In this document: positions 53,008-62,141 of the stretch, piece by piece | Numbering within the stretch: position 1 is the stretch's first letter | Layout of the letters: the number at the start of each line of letters is the position of its first letter | From: Pseudomonas sp. FP2196 | GTDB lineage: Bacteria > Pseudomonadota > Gammaproteobacteria > Pseudomonadales > Pseudomonadaceae | Direction of reading: 5' to 3' | Length of the DNA stretch: 64,000 bases | Assembly (NCBI RefSeq): GCF_030687715.1 | Contig: NZ_CP117445.1 | Span: forward strand, 2,779,501 to 2,843,500 | Made by a program: the position numbers and the translations under genes | The notes under the pieces: generated by a model | What the model was told of the DNA's origin: nothing | What the model saw: only the letters and a program-made list of their open reading frames with translations | Database searches by the model: none

Positions 53008-53700
53008 TCAGTCGCCCAACGCGAACGCCACCGCCGAATGCGCATGCAGTTCGGTGGTGTCGAGCAGGGGCAGGGCGCTGTGTTCGGCTTTGATCAGCAG
53101 GCCGATTTCCGTGCAGCCGAGGATGATCGCCTGGGCGCCGCGAGCGGTTAGCGATTCAATCACCCGTTGGTATATCTGGCGCGAAGCCTCACTGATCACC
53201 CCGACACACAATTCGTCATAAATGATCCGGTGCACCTCTTTGCGCTCGGCCTCGTCCGGCACCAACACCGTCAAACCCTGAGCAATCAGCCGTTGCTTGA
53301 GGAAATCCTGCTCCATGGTGAACGCCGTGCCGAGCAGCCCGACGGTGCGCACATCAATCGCCAACGCCGCTTGCGCCGCCGGTTCGGCAATGTGCAAAAA
53401 CGGAATGCTGATGGCCGCCTGAATCTGCTCCGCCACCTTGTGCATGGTGTTGGTACACAGCACCACGCATTCGGCGCCGCCGGCCTCGAGCCTGCGCGCC
53501 GCCTCCACCAGAATCACTGCGGCATCGTCCCAGCGCCCGGCGTGCTGGGCTTGTTCAACCGGGCCGAAATCGACGCTGTACATCAGCAATTGTGCCGATC
53601 GCAAGGGGCCGAGACGATCACGAACCTGTTGATTGATGAGTCGATAGTATTCGGCGCTGGACTCCCAGCTCATGCCGCCGATCAGGCCGATGGTGCGCAT
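53008..53700 (-). CDS. Aspartate/glutamate racemase family protein
   Basis: A 230-residue two-domain cofactor-independent racemase. The family N-terminus is MRTIGLIGGMSWESSAEYY. The two catalytic cysteines are visible in VLCTNTMH and ILGCTEIGLL. YgeA-type enzymes racemise amino acids such as homoserine or aspartate. GGAG lies before the ATG. It may supply D-amino acids to the cell wall or biofilm; substrate not determinable. Confidence 0.92.
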   Translation of the reverse strand: MRTIGLIGGMSWESSAEYYRLINQQVRDRLGPLRSAQLLMYSVDFGPVEQAQHAGRWDDAAVILVEAARRLEAGGAECVVLCTNTMHKVAEQIQAAISIPFLHIAEPAAQAALAIDVRTVGLLGTAFTMEQDFLKQRLIAQGLTVLVPDEAERKEVHRIIYDELCVGVISEASRQIYQRVIESLTARGAQAIILGCTEIGLLIKAEHSALPLLDTTELHAHSAVAFALGD

Positions 53701-53802
53701 TGAAACTCCTCAGGCAATGGCCTGGATCGACCCAGGCCTGCTCCGAGTTTCCGTTGGTTCAATGACGGATACCAGCGTCAAATCAACTGTATCGCTCATC
53801 TA

Positions 53803-54105
53803 TCACACAGGTGTCATGGTGCCTTTTCCGGCAGTGGGGCGACATGATTGCATCCGGCTTCCAGCGTTTTGGCATACCCCACATCCGGGCGCCACGGCTC
53901 CAGATGCCATTGTGGTTTGTCGCGAGCGGTGGCCAGGTGGCAAATCAACGGGTGACGCATCCATGGGTGTTTTGCCTATAGCGACTACGATGCTGTCAAC
54001 GGGCGCAGCAGCTTGCGCAGGGGCAGTAAAAACGCTGAGCGTAGTCAGACTGGCGCCTGCCAGTAAACACGGGAGGAGGTTCGAGTACGCGTTGAGCACG
54101 CTCAT
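53803..54105 (-). CDS. Possible small exported protein, likely frameshifted
   Basis: Begins MSVLNAYSNLLPCLLAGASL with a signal-peptide-like N-terminus ending APAQAAA. The second half is Pro/Ser/Arg-rich and unconvincing. An alternative frame (53814-53960) reads more protein-like (PQWHLEPWRPDVGYAKTLEA), suggesting a frameshift. The start overlaps the stop of a 37-codon ORF (ATGA). Not recognised. Confidence 0.3.
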   Translation of the reverse strand: MSVLNAYSNLLPCLLAGASLTTLSVFTAPAQAAAPVDSIVVAIGKTPMDASPVDLPPGHRSRQTTMASGAVAPGCGVCQNAGSRMQSCRPTAGKGTMTPV

Positions 54106-54215
54106 CGGGTGATTCCCTGCTCTGCTGCAAAGTAGGTGAATGTAGCCTTACCGGTTACGACGGTGGGTAGGGCAACACGAAGGATGATCAGGATTGAGGC
54201 TATCAGGTGGCGCAT
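54102..54215 (-). CDS. Possible 37-aa leader-like peptide
   Basis: MRHLIASILIILRVALPTVV, then TGKATFTYFAAEQGITR and a stop overlapping the next ATG. AAGGA lies 7 bases before the ATG. It is a hydrophobic N-terminus followed by a short polar tail. Together with the next ORF it may be the remains of one exported protein. Intergenic sequence 53701-54286 otherwise shows nothing clear. Confidence 0.3.
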   Translation of the reverse strand: MRHLIASILIILRVALPTVVTGKATFTYFAAEQGITR

Positions 54216-54286
54216 AACGCGGTCCTTGCTGCCATCAGTAGACTCAATCCGTTAATGGGTGACGGTTGTGCTGTGTTCTGACCTGC

Positions 54287-55672
54287 TCAGAGGGTCACGC
54301 GTAAGTACCAGGAAAAGATGATCGGCTCGTTTGTGCCGGTTCTTTTAAGGGTGTAGTTGAACAGGCCCTGCTTGCCGATGTTCGGTGTTATCCAACTCGA
54401 TGGAACAGAAACATTGGTATAGGACGGTTGCGTAATGTCGAACTCCGCACTGTCGTAGCGATTCGTTCCAACGGTCAAAGAGATCCGGACTTTGTACGCG
54501 GCTTCAAGCGTGGGGTAGTAAACCCTCAGGTTGTTCTTGGCAGTGTTCAGCGTCGGTTCGGGCAGATGGTGTTTTTGTCCTGTAACGGTCAGGTCCAGAT
54601 CTCGTGATGGGATGTTTTCATCGGTACCAGGTAACCGCACGGTATAAGACACCTCTGCGCCGCTGCTGAGGGTGTCCACCACTTCCAAGCGCGGCACATG
54701 AAACTGTAAGGTCTGGCCGGCACTCGTCACGGTCTGAACCTCGCTGTCATACGTGTTGTTACGGCCCAACCAGTACACCTTCACGCTCTGCCCTATATCA
54801 GAACCCGTGTAGTTCACCTCGACGGTGGCATGCTGGGCGGAATAAAAGTCGCGTCCAAAATTCAATACCGTGCCGTTGGCGTCCTTGGCTTCCAGGACTT
54901 TGGGCGCAAGCAGATCCAGCTCAGTTTTGCGGATGTGTACGTCAACCAGCGTGGTCTTCGACCAGATTGCCTGCGGACCCGAGCTATTACCGAGCTGGTC
55001 GACCACCCTGAAACGCAGGGCGAACTTCGGGTTGTCTTGCCAAAAGTTGGCGGTGGTGAGCGTCAATACCACACGGCGGGCGGTAACTTGGGCAGCGGTC
55101 ACCTTATGCGATATGTTTCGACCGTCACAATCGAGCGTGATGACGTCGTGTTCTCGCATGTAAACGTAACTGAGGGTGATGTCCACTCCGATTGCTGCCC
55201 GGTCGGCATCAATACCATTGGCGATCACATCGGCCGGAAGGGTCATGAGCAGATTCGGGTTGTCGCCGGTGCCGGTGATCTCGCCGGCCGGTCGGGGGGT
55301 GTGGTAAAGCACAACCAGTGGCTCAGAGGTTTCCTCGTTACCGCTGATCCGCTTTACCCGTAAGCGAAGCTGATTGATACCTTCATTCAAAAGATCCGCG
55401 GGCAATTGCAAATCGAATCGCTGGTTCTCTTCACCCGGCTGAATTGTTTTATGGGCCGCCGAGCTATTGGAGTTGTTGAGCAATACATCGGCGAAGTCAT
55501 AAGCGGATTGAGTGTCCCAGGGGTCGATGACCAGTTGGATGTGTCCATCCGAGATCAAGGAAAGTGGCACGCCACAGTGCGGATTCTCCGGGTGCTCCAC
55601 TGTCCAAATGCAGCCGGGAATATTGACCCGGTCGATTTGTAACGTTGTTTCATCGTCAATATGTTGCGTCAT
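54287..55672 (-). CDS. Large hypothetical protein with Ig-like beta repeats
   Basis: A 461-residue protein of repeated beta-sandwich-like segments: alternating strands rich in Thr/Val, e.g. 'VDITLSYVYMREHDVITLDCDG', 'ALRFRVVDQLGNSSGP', 'YTVRLPGTDENIPSRDLDLTV'. It looks like bacterial Ig-like or fibronectin-type modules. No signal peptide is seen, so any export would be non-Sec or it is cytoplasmic. The ATG at 55672 follows GGAG. I recall large Ig-like proteins without signal in P. fluorescens but know of no function. It is divergent from the gene at 55888. Confidence 0.7.
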   Translation of the reverse strand: MTQHIDDETTLQIDRVNIPGCIWTVEHPENPHCGVPLSLISDGHIQLVIDPWDTQSAYDFADVLLNNSNSSAAHKTIQPGEENQRFDLQLPADLLNEGINQLRLRVKRISGNEETSEPLVVLYHTPRPAGEITGTGDNPNLLMTLPADVIANGIDADRAAIGVDITLSYVYMREHDVITLDCDGRNISHKVTAAQVTARRVVLTLTTANFWQDNPKFALRFRVVDQLGNSSGPQAIWSKTTLVDVHIRKTELDLLAPKVLEAKDANGTVLNFGRDFYSAQHATVEVNYTGSDIGQSVKVYWLGRNNTYDSEVQTVTSAGQTLQFHVPRLEVVDTLSSGAEVSYTVRLPGTDENIPSRDLDLTVTGQKHHLPEPTLNTAKNNLRVYYPTLEAAYKVRISLTVGTNRYDSAEFDITQPSYTNVSVPSSWITPNIGKQGLFNYTLKRTGTNEPIIFSWYLRVTL

Positions 55673-55887
55673 CTCGAATGCTCCGATCCGCGTCATTAAT
55701 GGATAGAGGTATTTAGAACCTTTGGGGGGGCGGATGCCTACTGTCAGATCTGACAGGTGAATGCGGCTAATACCTACCGTTCGTCGCATCAAGACGTGGT
55801 AGAGGACTACGAAACCGGCGATTGCCGTACGCGCAGACTTCGATCTGCCACTATCGAACTTCGCAGGCTCCTCCGAGGAATGCAGCA

Positions 55888-56379
55888 ATGAACGACGTAC
55901 AACAATTGGGCGAAATGCTTCGTCATTACGCCGAAAGCGAAGCGCACAAGAAGCAACTGTTCGAGACGCAATCTGCGGCATGGTCTACGCGAATTACCGA
56001 GCTGTTCGGCAACATCGAGCAATGGCTCGAGCCGGTGCAGACACCGCATCTGCTGGAGGTCAGCCGTGAGGCGTACGTGGCGTTCGGGCCGAGCACTCCG
56101 GTCGAAACTTCTACCTTCAAGACAGAGAAGCTAACGATCCTGATTGCTGGCAAACCGGTGGAGTTCGTGCCGGATGTGATGGGCAGCGCGGGGCAGATTT
56201 CCCTGGCGGTGATGGGATTGACAGCGGCGCGTTACGGCAGCATTTCGCTGGCAGGATTGCCGGGGGGAGAGTGGCAGTGGCGCAAAACCAATGGTTTGAA
56301 GGACCCGGACACGTTTGTGTTCGATGCAGACTTTCTGGCGCTTCAATTGCAAAGTCTGATCCCCCGCGATCGCGCCTGA
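55888..56379 (+). CDS. Hypothetical protein (163 aa)
   Basis: Starts MNDVQQLGEMLRHYAESEAHKK-like, with a helical N-terminal third (to about residue 50) and a beta-rich C-terminal part ('KLTILIAGKPVEFVPDVMG', 'ISLAGLPGGEWQWRKTN'). GAGGAA lies before the ATG. No membrane segments or signal peptide. No family recognised. It is divergent from the Ig-like gene with 215 bp between them. Confidence 0.65.
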   Translation: MNDVQQLGEMLRHYAESEAHKKQLFETQSAAWSTRITELFGNIEQWLEPVQTPHLLEVSREAYVAFGPSTPVETSTFKTEKLTILIAGKPVEFVPDVMGSAGQISLAVMGLTAARYGSISLAGLPGGEWQWRKTNGLKDPDTFVFDADFLALQLQSLIPRDRA

Positions 56380-56551
56380 GCGCATCTCTTCTATGTTGCT
56401 GCCGCAGGCTGCGACCTTTGATCATGTTGCTGAAGACACGACCAGGAATCGTACCGGCAACCTGAGCTATTTGACTTGGTCAGCCGCGGTGTCAATAAAC
56501 TGGGCGTCGGTGGGTGGGCTGGTTGGCCGCAAACACTAGCACTGTCGCAGA

Positions 56552-56596
56552 TTGCGATCTTTTCACTTCGGTTTTAGCAAGATCAGAAGATCGCAA
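56552..56596. repeat. REP-like palindrome, degenerate
   Basis: TTGCGATCTT at 56552-56561 and its complement AAGATCGCAA at 56587-56596; related to the 7256 and 60812 elements. The rest of 56380-56640 shows nothing further. Confidence 0.65.
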
Positions 56597-56640
56597 CCTC
56601 GCGTCACTCCACAACACTTCGTTTCTACAGGGATGAGGGC

Positions 56641-56862
56641 TCACATATCGAGGTTGATCCAGCCCGGTCTGGTTTCTTCCGGCGCGACTGCTTTTACCGT
56701 CTTGCCAGTCGCGAGTTCGACCCGCCGCGCCACCTCCGGATCATCGGCAAATGGCGTCAGGCTCGCATCATCCAGGCTCTCGGCAGTCTCATGATGCAAG
56801 CAGTACTCCACCGCCAGCCACAAAAAAACCATCCCCAACACATTCAGGAAAATATCGAACAT
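56641..56862 (-). CDS. ccoQ: CcoQ-like small subunit (orphan cbb3 accessory)
   Basis: A 73-residue protein with one N-terminal membrane helix (MFDIFLNVLGMVFLWLAVEY) and a soluble tail. It lies 15 bp downstream of an orphan ccoN. CcoQ/FixQ subunits are single-helix and 60-75 residues long, and P. aeruginosa has such a gene beside ccoN4. The sequence itself is weakly conserved, so the call rests mainly on position and topology. Confidence 0.6.
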   Translation of the reverse strand: MFDIFLNVLGMVFLWLAVEYCLHHETAESLDDASLTPFADDPEVARRVELATGKTVKAVAPEETRPGWINLDM

Positions 56863-56877
56863 GACCGGCTCCCTGCT

Positions 56878-58305
56878 TCAGGCGATCTGCGCTTCACTGC
56901 GCGCCAGTGCCACGTCGGCAACCCGTACCGTGCGCCACACGTTGTAAGCCATCAACAACATGCCGCTGAGGAAAAACACCCCGCCGGCAAAGCGCACAAT
57001 GAACCCCGGATGGCTGGCTTGCAGCGCCTCGACAAACGAGTAAGTCAGCGTGCCGTCCTCGTTGATCGCCCGCCACATCAGGCCTTGGGTGATACCGTTG
57101 ACCCACATCGATGCGATGTACAACACGGTGCCGATGGTCGCCAGCCAGAAGTGCAGGTTGATCAGCGGCGTGCTGTACATCTGCTCGCGGCCGAAGACTT
57201 TCGGCACCATGTGATAGGTCGCGCCGAAAGTAATCATCGCCACCCAGCCCAACGCCCCGGCGTGAACGTGGCCGATGGTCCAGTCGGTATAGTGGGAGAG
57301 GGCGTTAACGGTTTTGATCGCCATCATCGGCCCTTCGAAGGTCGACATGCCGTAGAACGCCAGCGACAGCACCAGGAAGCGTAAAATCGGGTCGGTGCGC
57401 AACTTATGCCAGGCCCCCGAGAGCGTCATCATGCCGTTGATCATCCCGCCCCAACTCGGCGCCAGCAGGATCAGTGACATCGCCATGCCCAGCGACTGCG
57501 CCCAGTCCGGCAGTGCGGTGTAGTGCAAATGGTGCGGGCCGGCCCAGATGTACAGAGTGATCAGCGCCCAGAAATGCACGATCGATAACCGGTACGAATA
57601 GACCGGCCGGTTGACCTGCTTCGGCACGAAGTAATACATCATCCCGAGGAACCCGGTGGTCAGGAAGAAACCCACCGCGTTATGCCCGTACCACCACTGC
57701 ACCATGGCGTCGGTGGCGCCGGAATACACCGGGTAGGACTTGAACCAGTCCACCGGAATCGACAGATGATTGACCACGTGGAGCATGGCGATCACCAGAA
57801 TGAACGCGCCAAAGAACCAGTTGCCGACGTAGATGTGTCTGGTCTTGCGCTGCACCACCGTGGTGAAGAACACCACGGCGTAAGCGACCCAGACCACGGC
57901 CATCCACACCGCACCGGAGAACTCGATCTCCGCGTATTCCTTGGTGGTGGTGTAACCCATTGGCAGGGTGATCAGCATGATCACGATCACCGATTGCCAG
58001 CCCCAGAAAGTGAACGCCGCCAGTTTGTCTGAATACAGTCGCACCTGGCAGGTGCGCTGCACCGCGTAGTAGCTGGCGGCGAATTGTGCGCTGCCGGCAA
58101 AACCGAAAATCACCAGGCTGGTGTGCAACGGTCGCAAGCGGCCGAAGGTAGTCCACGGCAAGTCCAGATTCATCTCTGGCCAAACCAGTTGCGAGGCGAT
58201 CCATACCCCCATCGCCATCCCGACGACACCCCAGAAAACTGTCGCGATAACGAATTGGCGGACGACCTTGTAGTTATATGCCTGTCCGATTGTTGCTGTG
58301 CTCAT
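56878..58305 (-). CDS. ccoN: cbb3-type cytochrome c oxidase catalytic subunit I, orphan (CcoN4-like)
   Basis: A 475-residue heme-copper oxidase subunit I with 12 predicted helices. The conserved His ligands appear in '[16 protein letters not shown]' (low-spin heme), '[13 protein letters not shown]' (CuB), '[13 protein letters not shown]' and '[13 protein letters not shown]'. No ccoO or ccoP is adjacent, so this is an isosubunit that would pair with CcoOP from a main operon. Orphan CcoN4 in P. aeruginosa supports respiration in the presence of phenazine or cyanide. The start at 58305 gives [13 protein letters not shown]. It is divergent from a siroheme reductase, as in PA4133/PA4130. Confidence 0.9.
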   Translation of the reverse strand: MSTATIGQAYNYKVVRQFVIATVFWGVVGMAMGVWIASQLVWPEMNLDLPWTTFGRLRPLHTSLVIFGFAGSAQFAASYYAVQRTCQVRLYSDKLAAFTFWGWQSVIVIMLITLPMGYTTTKEYAEIEFSGAVWMAVVWVAYAVVFFTTVVQRKTRHIYVGNWFFGAFILVIAMLHVVNHLSIPVDWFKSYPVYSGATDAMVQWWYGHNAVGFFLTTGFLGMMYYFVPKQVNRPVYSYRLSIVHFWALITLYIWAGPHHLHYTALPDWAQSLGMAMSLILLAPSWGGMINGMMTLSGAWHKLRTDPILRFLVLSLAFYGMSTFEGPMMAIKTVNALSHYTDWTIGHVHAGALGWVAMITFGATYHMVPKVFGREQMYSTPLINLHFWLATIGTVLYIASMWVNGITQGLMWRAINEDGTLTYSFVEALQASHPGFIVRFAGGVFFLSGMLLMAYNVWRTVRVADVALARSEAQIA

Positions 58306-58530
58306 GGTCAGTTCATCCACGGTTGCAAAGTCTTGCCAGGCCACCCGGTCTGGCATGGACTGCACTGTAGGAACACTGCCGGAAACAAAACAGGCTCAGG
58401 AATCTTTCATTTATGCGGATCAGATTGAAGTGCTGCCTGCGGCGTTCTGCCGCGTCCTGATATGGTTTTTATCGCTTCAGGTGAATCTGTAACGAACTGC
58501 GCTGCTCCGTCATAGTGCTCTTAAGAAAAC

Positions 58531-58620
58531 TGTAGGAGTGAGCCTGCTCGCGATAGCGATGTGTCAGTCAACATCTCAGTTGCCTGACACATCGCTATCG
58601 CGAGCAGGCTCACTCCTACA
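58531..58620. repeat. REP palindrome (TGTAGGAGTGAGCCTGCTCGCGAT family)
   Basis: A 37-bp perfect inverted repeat (58531-58567 and 58584-58620) with a 16-base loop, in the ~350-bp intergenic region 58306-58655, just upstream of the siroheme reductase. Sister copy at 62027-62119. Confidence 0.92.
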
Positions 58621-58655
58621 GGTATTGCGCACAATTCTGATGGGGTAGCTGCTGT

Positions 58656-60329
58656 ATGTATCAATACGACGATTACGACCGCGCACTGGTGTTTGAGCGC
58701 GTTGCGCAATTTCGCGATCAGGTCGAGCGCTTTATGGCCGGGGAGTTGAGTGAAGATGAGTTCCTACCGCTGCGTCTGCAAAACGGCCTGTACATGCAAA
58801 AGCACGCGTACATGCTGCGCGTGGCGATTCCCTACGGCACCTTGAGCGCCGAGCAGATGCGCACGCTGGCTAGCATCGCCACTGACTATGATCGCGGCTA
58901 CGGGCACTTCACAACGCGGCAGAACATGCAATTCAACTGGATCGAACTGGCCCAGGTGCCGGACATCCTCGAACGTCTTGCGCAGGTCAACATGCATGCG
59001 ATCCAGACCTCCGGCAACTGCGTGCGCAACATCACCACCGAGGCGTTCGCGGGGGTGGCGGCGGATGAGATGATCGACCCGCGCCCACTCGCAGAGATCC
59101 TGCGGCAGTGGTCGACGATCAACCCGGAGTTCCTGTTCCTGCCGCGCAAATTCAAGATCGCCATCTGCTCGGCCAGGCAGGATCGCGCGGCGATCATGAT
59201 GCATGACATCGGCCTCTACCTTTATCCCGGCCGTGACGGACAAATGCTGTTGCGGGTGATCGTCGGCGGAGGGTTGGGGCGCACGCCGATCCTTGGTTTG
59301 CAGATCCGCGAAGGTTTGCCGTGGCAGCATCTGCTGTCCTACGTCGAGGCGGTGCTGCGGGTGTACAACCGCCATGGCCGGCGCGACAACAAGTACAAGG
59401 CGCGGATCAAGATTCTGGTCAAGGCGCTGGGCATCGAGGCGTTCGCCAAAGAAGTCGAAGAGGAATGGCAACACCTTAAGGACGGCCCGGCGCAGCTGAC
59501 CGACGCCGAGTATCAACGGGTGGCCAGCGCTTTTGCGCCGCCGACCTATCACACGCTGGCCGATACCGATCTGGATTTCGGCACGCACCTGGCCGAAAGC
59601 CCGGCGTTCGCCCGTTGGGTCGCGCGTAACGTGCAGCCGCACAAAGTGGCGGGTTACACCAGCGTCGTGCTGTCGACCAAGCCAGGCCTGGCTGCGCCGC
59701 CGGGAGACGTCACTGGCTTGCAGATGCTGGCGGTCGCTGACTGGTCTGAGCGTTTCGGTTTCGGCGAGATTCGCATCGCCCATGAACAGAACATCGTCCT
59801 GCCCGATGTGCCGAAAGCCAATCTGTATGCGCTGTGGAAATTAGCGTGTGAGCTAAACCTGGGAACGGCCAACGTCGGCTTGTTGACCGACATCATTGCC
59901 TGCCCGGGAGGCGATTTCTGTGCCTTGGCCAACGCCAAGTCGATCCCGATTACCCAGGCAATTCAGGCGCGCTTCGACAATCTCGATTACCTGCATGACC
60001 TGGGCGACATCAGTCTGAACATCTCCGGCTGCATGAATGCTTGCGGTCATCACCACATTGGCAATATCGGCATTCTCGGCGTCGATAAGAATGGCAGCGA
60101 GTGGTACCAGATCACCCTCGGTGGCGCGCAGGGCAAGCACAGCGCGCTGGGCAAGGTCATCGGCCCGTCCTTCAGCGCCGCCGAAGTGCCGCAGGTGATC
60201 GAGCGGATCATCGGCACCTTCGTGCGCTATCGCGAGAGCGAGGAATTGTTTGTCGATACGTTGGCGCGTATCGGGCTGGAGCCTTTCAAGGAGCGTGTCT
60301 ATCTCAAGGCGCCGGAGGTGTCGGCATGA
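58656..60329 (+). CDS. Siroheme [4Fe-4S] nitrite/sulfite reductase hemoprotein
   Basis: A 557-residue reductase with the two-fold sulfite/nitrite reductase repeat. The C-terminal cluster/siroheme motif is complete: IACPGGDFCALA and SGCMNACGHHH (four Cys). The substrate Arg/Lys region is 'GHFTTRQNMQFNWI' in the first half. In Pseudomonas, such proteins followed by DUF934 act in assimilatory sulfite reduction (CysI-like, PA1838) or are the PA4130 type; the ccoN neighbour favours PA4130. A reduced ferredoxin or flavoprotein partner is required and not present nearby. Stop overlaps the next start (ATGA). Confidence 0.9.
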   Translation: MYQYDDYDRALVFERVAQFRDQVERFMAGELSEDEFLPLRLQNGLYMQKHAYMLRVAIPYGTLSAEQMRTLASIATDYDRGYGHFTTRQNMQFNWIELAQVPDILERLAQVNMHAIQTSGNCVRNITTEAFAGVAADEMIDPRPLAEILRQWSTINPEFLFLPRKFKIAICSARQDRAAIMMHDIGLYLYPGRDGQMLLRVIVGGGLGRTPILGLQIREGLPWQHLLSYVEAVLRVYNRHGRRDNKYKARIKILVKALGIEAFAKEVEEEWQHLKDGPAQLTDAEYQRVASAFAPPTYHTLADTDLDFGTHLAESPAFARWVARNVQPHKVAGYTSVVLSTKPGLAAPPGDVTGLQMLAVADWSERFGFGEIRIAHEQNIVLPDVPKANLYALWKLACELNLGTANVGLLTDIIACPGGDFCALANAKSIPITQAIQARFDNLDYLHDLGDISLNISGCMNACGHHHIGNIGILGVDKNGSEWYQITLGGAQGKHSALGKVIGPSFSAAEVPQVIERIIGTFVRYRESEELFVDTLARIGLEPFKERVYLKAPEVSA

Positions 60330-60805
60330 ACAATCTGCTGCGACTTGAGCAGGGCGTGGCGCGGATTGAAAGCGATGACCCGTGGAAGCTGGTGCGCGAG
60401 CCGTCGACGCCAAGGCCCTCAGGATTGTTGATACTGCCGCTGGCCCATTGGCTGGAGTCACCGTCGACCCATGCGGTGTGGCTGGGGCCGGACGATGAGG
60501 TGGAAAGCCTGGTTCCGTGGCTGGCATCGCTGCCGCTGATCGCGCTGGACTTCCCGAGTTTTCGCGACGGCCGTGCGTACAGTCAGGCGTATCTGCTGCG
60601 CAGTCGTTTCGGTTGGGCAGGGGAGTTGCGCGCGATTGGTGATGTGTTGCGTGATCAGCTCAGCCATATGCGCCAGTGTGGTTTTGACAGTTTCGCGGTG
60701 CGTGAGGACAAGTCGGCGGAGGATGCGTTGAAGGGGCTGGCCGGGATGAGCGTGCTCTACGGCCGCTCGGTCATCGAACCGCGCCCGCTGTTCCGTCGGC
60801 GCTGA
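60326..60805 (+). CDS. DUF934 family protein
   Basis: A 159-residue protein that follows siroheme reductases in many proteobacteria, here translationally coupled to it. The family pattern is visible: 'IALDFPSFRDGRAYSQAYLLRSRFGWAGELRAIGDVLRDQL' (split across 80-125) and CGFDSFAVRED. Predicted accessory or regulatory factor for sulfite/nitrite reduction; no reaction is established. The gene is followed by a REP palindrome. Confidence 0.9.
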   Translation: MNNLLRLEQGVARIESDDPWKLVREPSTPRPSGLLILPLAHWLESPSTHAVWLGPDDEVESLVPWLASLPLIALDFPSFRDGRAYSQAYLLRSRFGWAGELRAIGDVLRDQLSHMRQCGFDSFAVREDKSAEDALKGLAGMSVLYGRSVIEPRPLFRRR

Positions 60806-60811
60806 CGTTTG

Positions 60812-60881
60812 AAAAGATCGCAGCCTGCGGCAGCTCCTACAGTGGATCGCGTTTAGGAGCTGCCGCAGGCTGCGATCTTTT
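60812..60881. repeat. REP palindrome (GATCGCAGCCTGCGGCAGCTCC family)
   Basis: A 28-bp perfect inverted repeat (60812-60839 and 60854-60881), a loop of 14 bases and a trailing TTTGATCTT. Related to 7256 and 56552. Confidence 0.9.
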
Positions 60882-61024
60882 GATCTTCGATGTACACCGG
60901 GGAAACCCCTAGAAACCTCATGAATCGGGCATTTTCCCTTGGGTCAGTGGTGGCCTTTTGGTAGAGTCCACGTCGCCAGCGGGTTTTCGGCTGGCCGATG
61001 GAACCGAAGAAGGGAGTCTGATCA

Positions 61025-61999
61025 GTGAGTCCGGGCAAGAAAATCCTGGGCCTCACCGCGTTGCTTTTGATGCTGACGCTGTGGGCCAGTTACTTTTATG
61101 TATTCAAGGAAAACCGTGACGGCCAACTTGGCGGCGTTGGCGAAAGCACCGCGTGGTGCGGCACGCCGCCGACCAGCGAAGCGGCGTTGCTGGGCAAGGA
61201 TCAACTGACCTTGCGCGTCACCAACAACCTGCGCGGCGAGTTCATGCTCAGCGGTTCGCTGGTGGTCTCCGAACGCACCTTCAACCGTTATGACCTGAGC
61301 CGCAACGAATTGCGCCTGCGTCTGGAGCCGTTGCAATGGTCTTACGGCGTTACGCCGATCTTCCTTGAGCAGGTGAAGGTCCAGCCACTGAGCCGCAACC
61401 TCTCTGCCACCAACAAAAGTGCCTACGCGGAACTGGAACCCCGTCCGATCGGGGTTCAGGGCCAGGTCGCCGAGTTTCCGTTCGACACTTACCGCTATGG
61501 CTACAAACCGGTGCTCTATTACCTCAAGGGCAGCGAGCGCATCGACCTGCGCTTCAAGAACATCACCACGTTGATGGAGATGTCCAACACCTTCACACCG
61601 ATCCAGAAATACAACCGCGTCGATTACATCAACGAGAAAACCTCGATGATCCGCGACGAAGACTACAAGGCCTACGGTCCGCACGAATGCGCGTTCAGCG
61701 TCGAGCGCAAGGGGTCGTTCAAGGTGGTCGTGCTGTTGCTGCTGTTGGTGTTATGCCTGCCGTTGCTGCTGGTGTTTTATCGTAATGAACCGGGGATCGA
61801 CTTCCTCGCCACGCTCTTGGGCGCTGCGATCGTGCGGGTGTTGCTGATCGGGCCGGTGCAGGACTTCAAGCTGTACAACATCGATTTCCTGTTGGGTGCG
61901 GCTATTTTGCTGGTGGGCACGGTGTCGCTGATCAAGGCGATGCGGATCAACAGTCGGCGTGAGATGGCGTTGCGCAGTGGTGAGACTTCGTCCTGGTAA
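61025..61999 (+). CDS. Hypothetical inner-membrane protein (324 aa)
   Basis: GTG start at 61025. One N-terminal helix (about 7-27), a large periplasmic domain (about 28-225; contains CGTPPTSEAAL and an 'EFPFDTYRYGYKPVLYYL' segment), then three or four C-terminal helices (about 228-310). The E-F-P-F-D-x-Y pattern recalls DUF4436-type membrane proteins, but I am not certain. Two Cys (near 45 and 219) could form a disulfide. No operon partner. Function unknown. Confidence 0.75.
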   Translation: MSPGKKILGLTALLLMLTLWASYFYVFKENRDGQLGGVGESTAWCGTPPTSEAALLGKDQLTLRVTNNLRGEFMLSGSLVVSERTFNRYDLSRNELRLRLEPLQWSYGVTPIFLEQVKVQPLSRNLSATNKSAYAELEPRPIGVQGQVAEFPFDTYRYGYKPVLYYLKGSERIDLRFKNITTLMEMSNTFTPIQKYNRVDYINEKTSMIRDEDYKAYGPHECAFSVERKGSFKVVVLLLLLVLCLPLLLVFYRNEPGIDFLATLLGAAIVRVLLIGPVQDFKLYNIDFLLGAAILLVGTVSLIKAMRINSRREMALRSGETSSW

Positions 62000-62026
62000 T
62001 TCCAGGAGCTTGAGTCCGGCACCGAT

Positions 62027-62119
62027 CCTGTAGGAGTGAGCCTGCTCGCGATGGCGGTGTATCAGTCAGCATTGATGTAGCTGACACACCGCCATCGCGA
62101 GCAGGCTCACTCCTACAGG
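62027..62119. repeat. REP palindrome (TGTAGGAGTGAGCCTGCTCGCGAT family)
   Basis: A 34-bp perfect inverted repeat (62027-62060 and 62086-62119) between convergent genes; sister of 58531-58620. Confidence 0.92.
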
Positions 62120-62141
62120 GAATTGTGTTCAGCCCGAGCGG

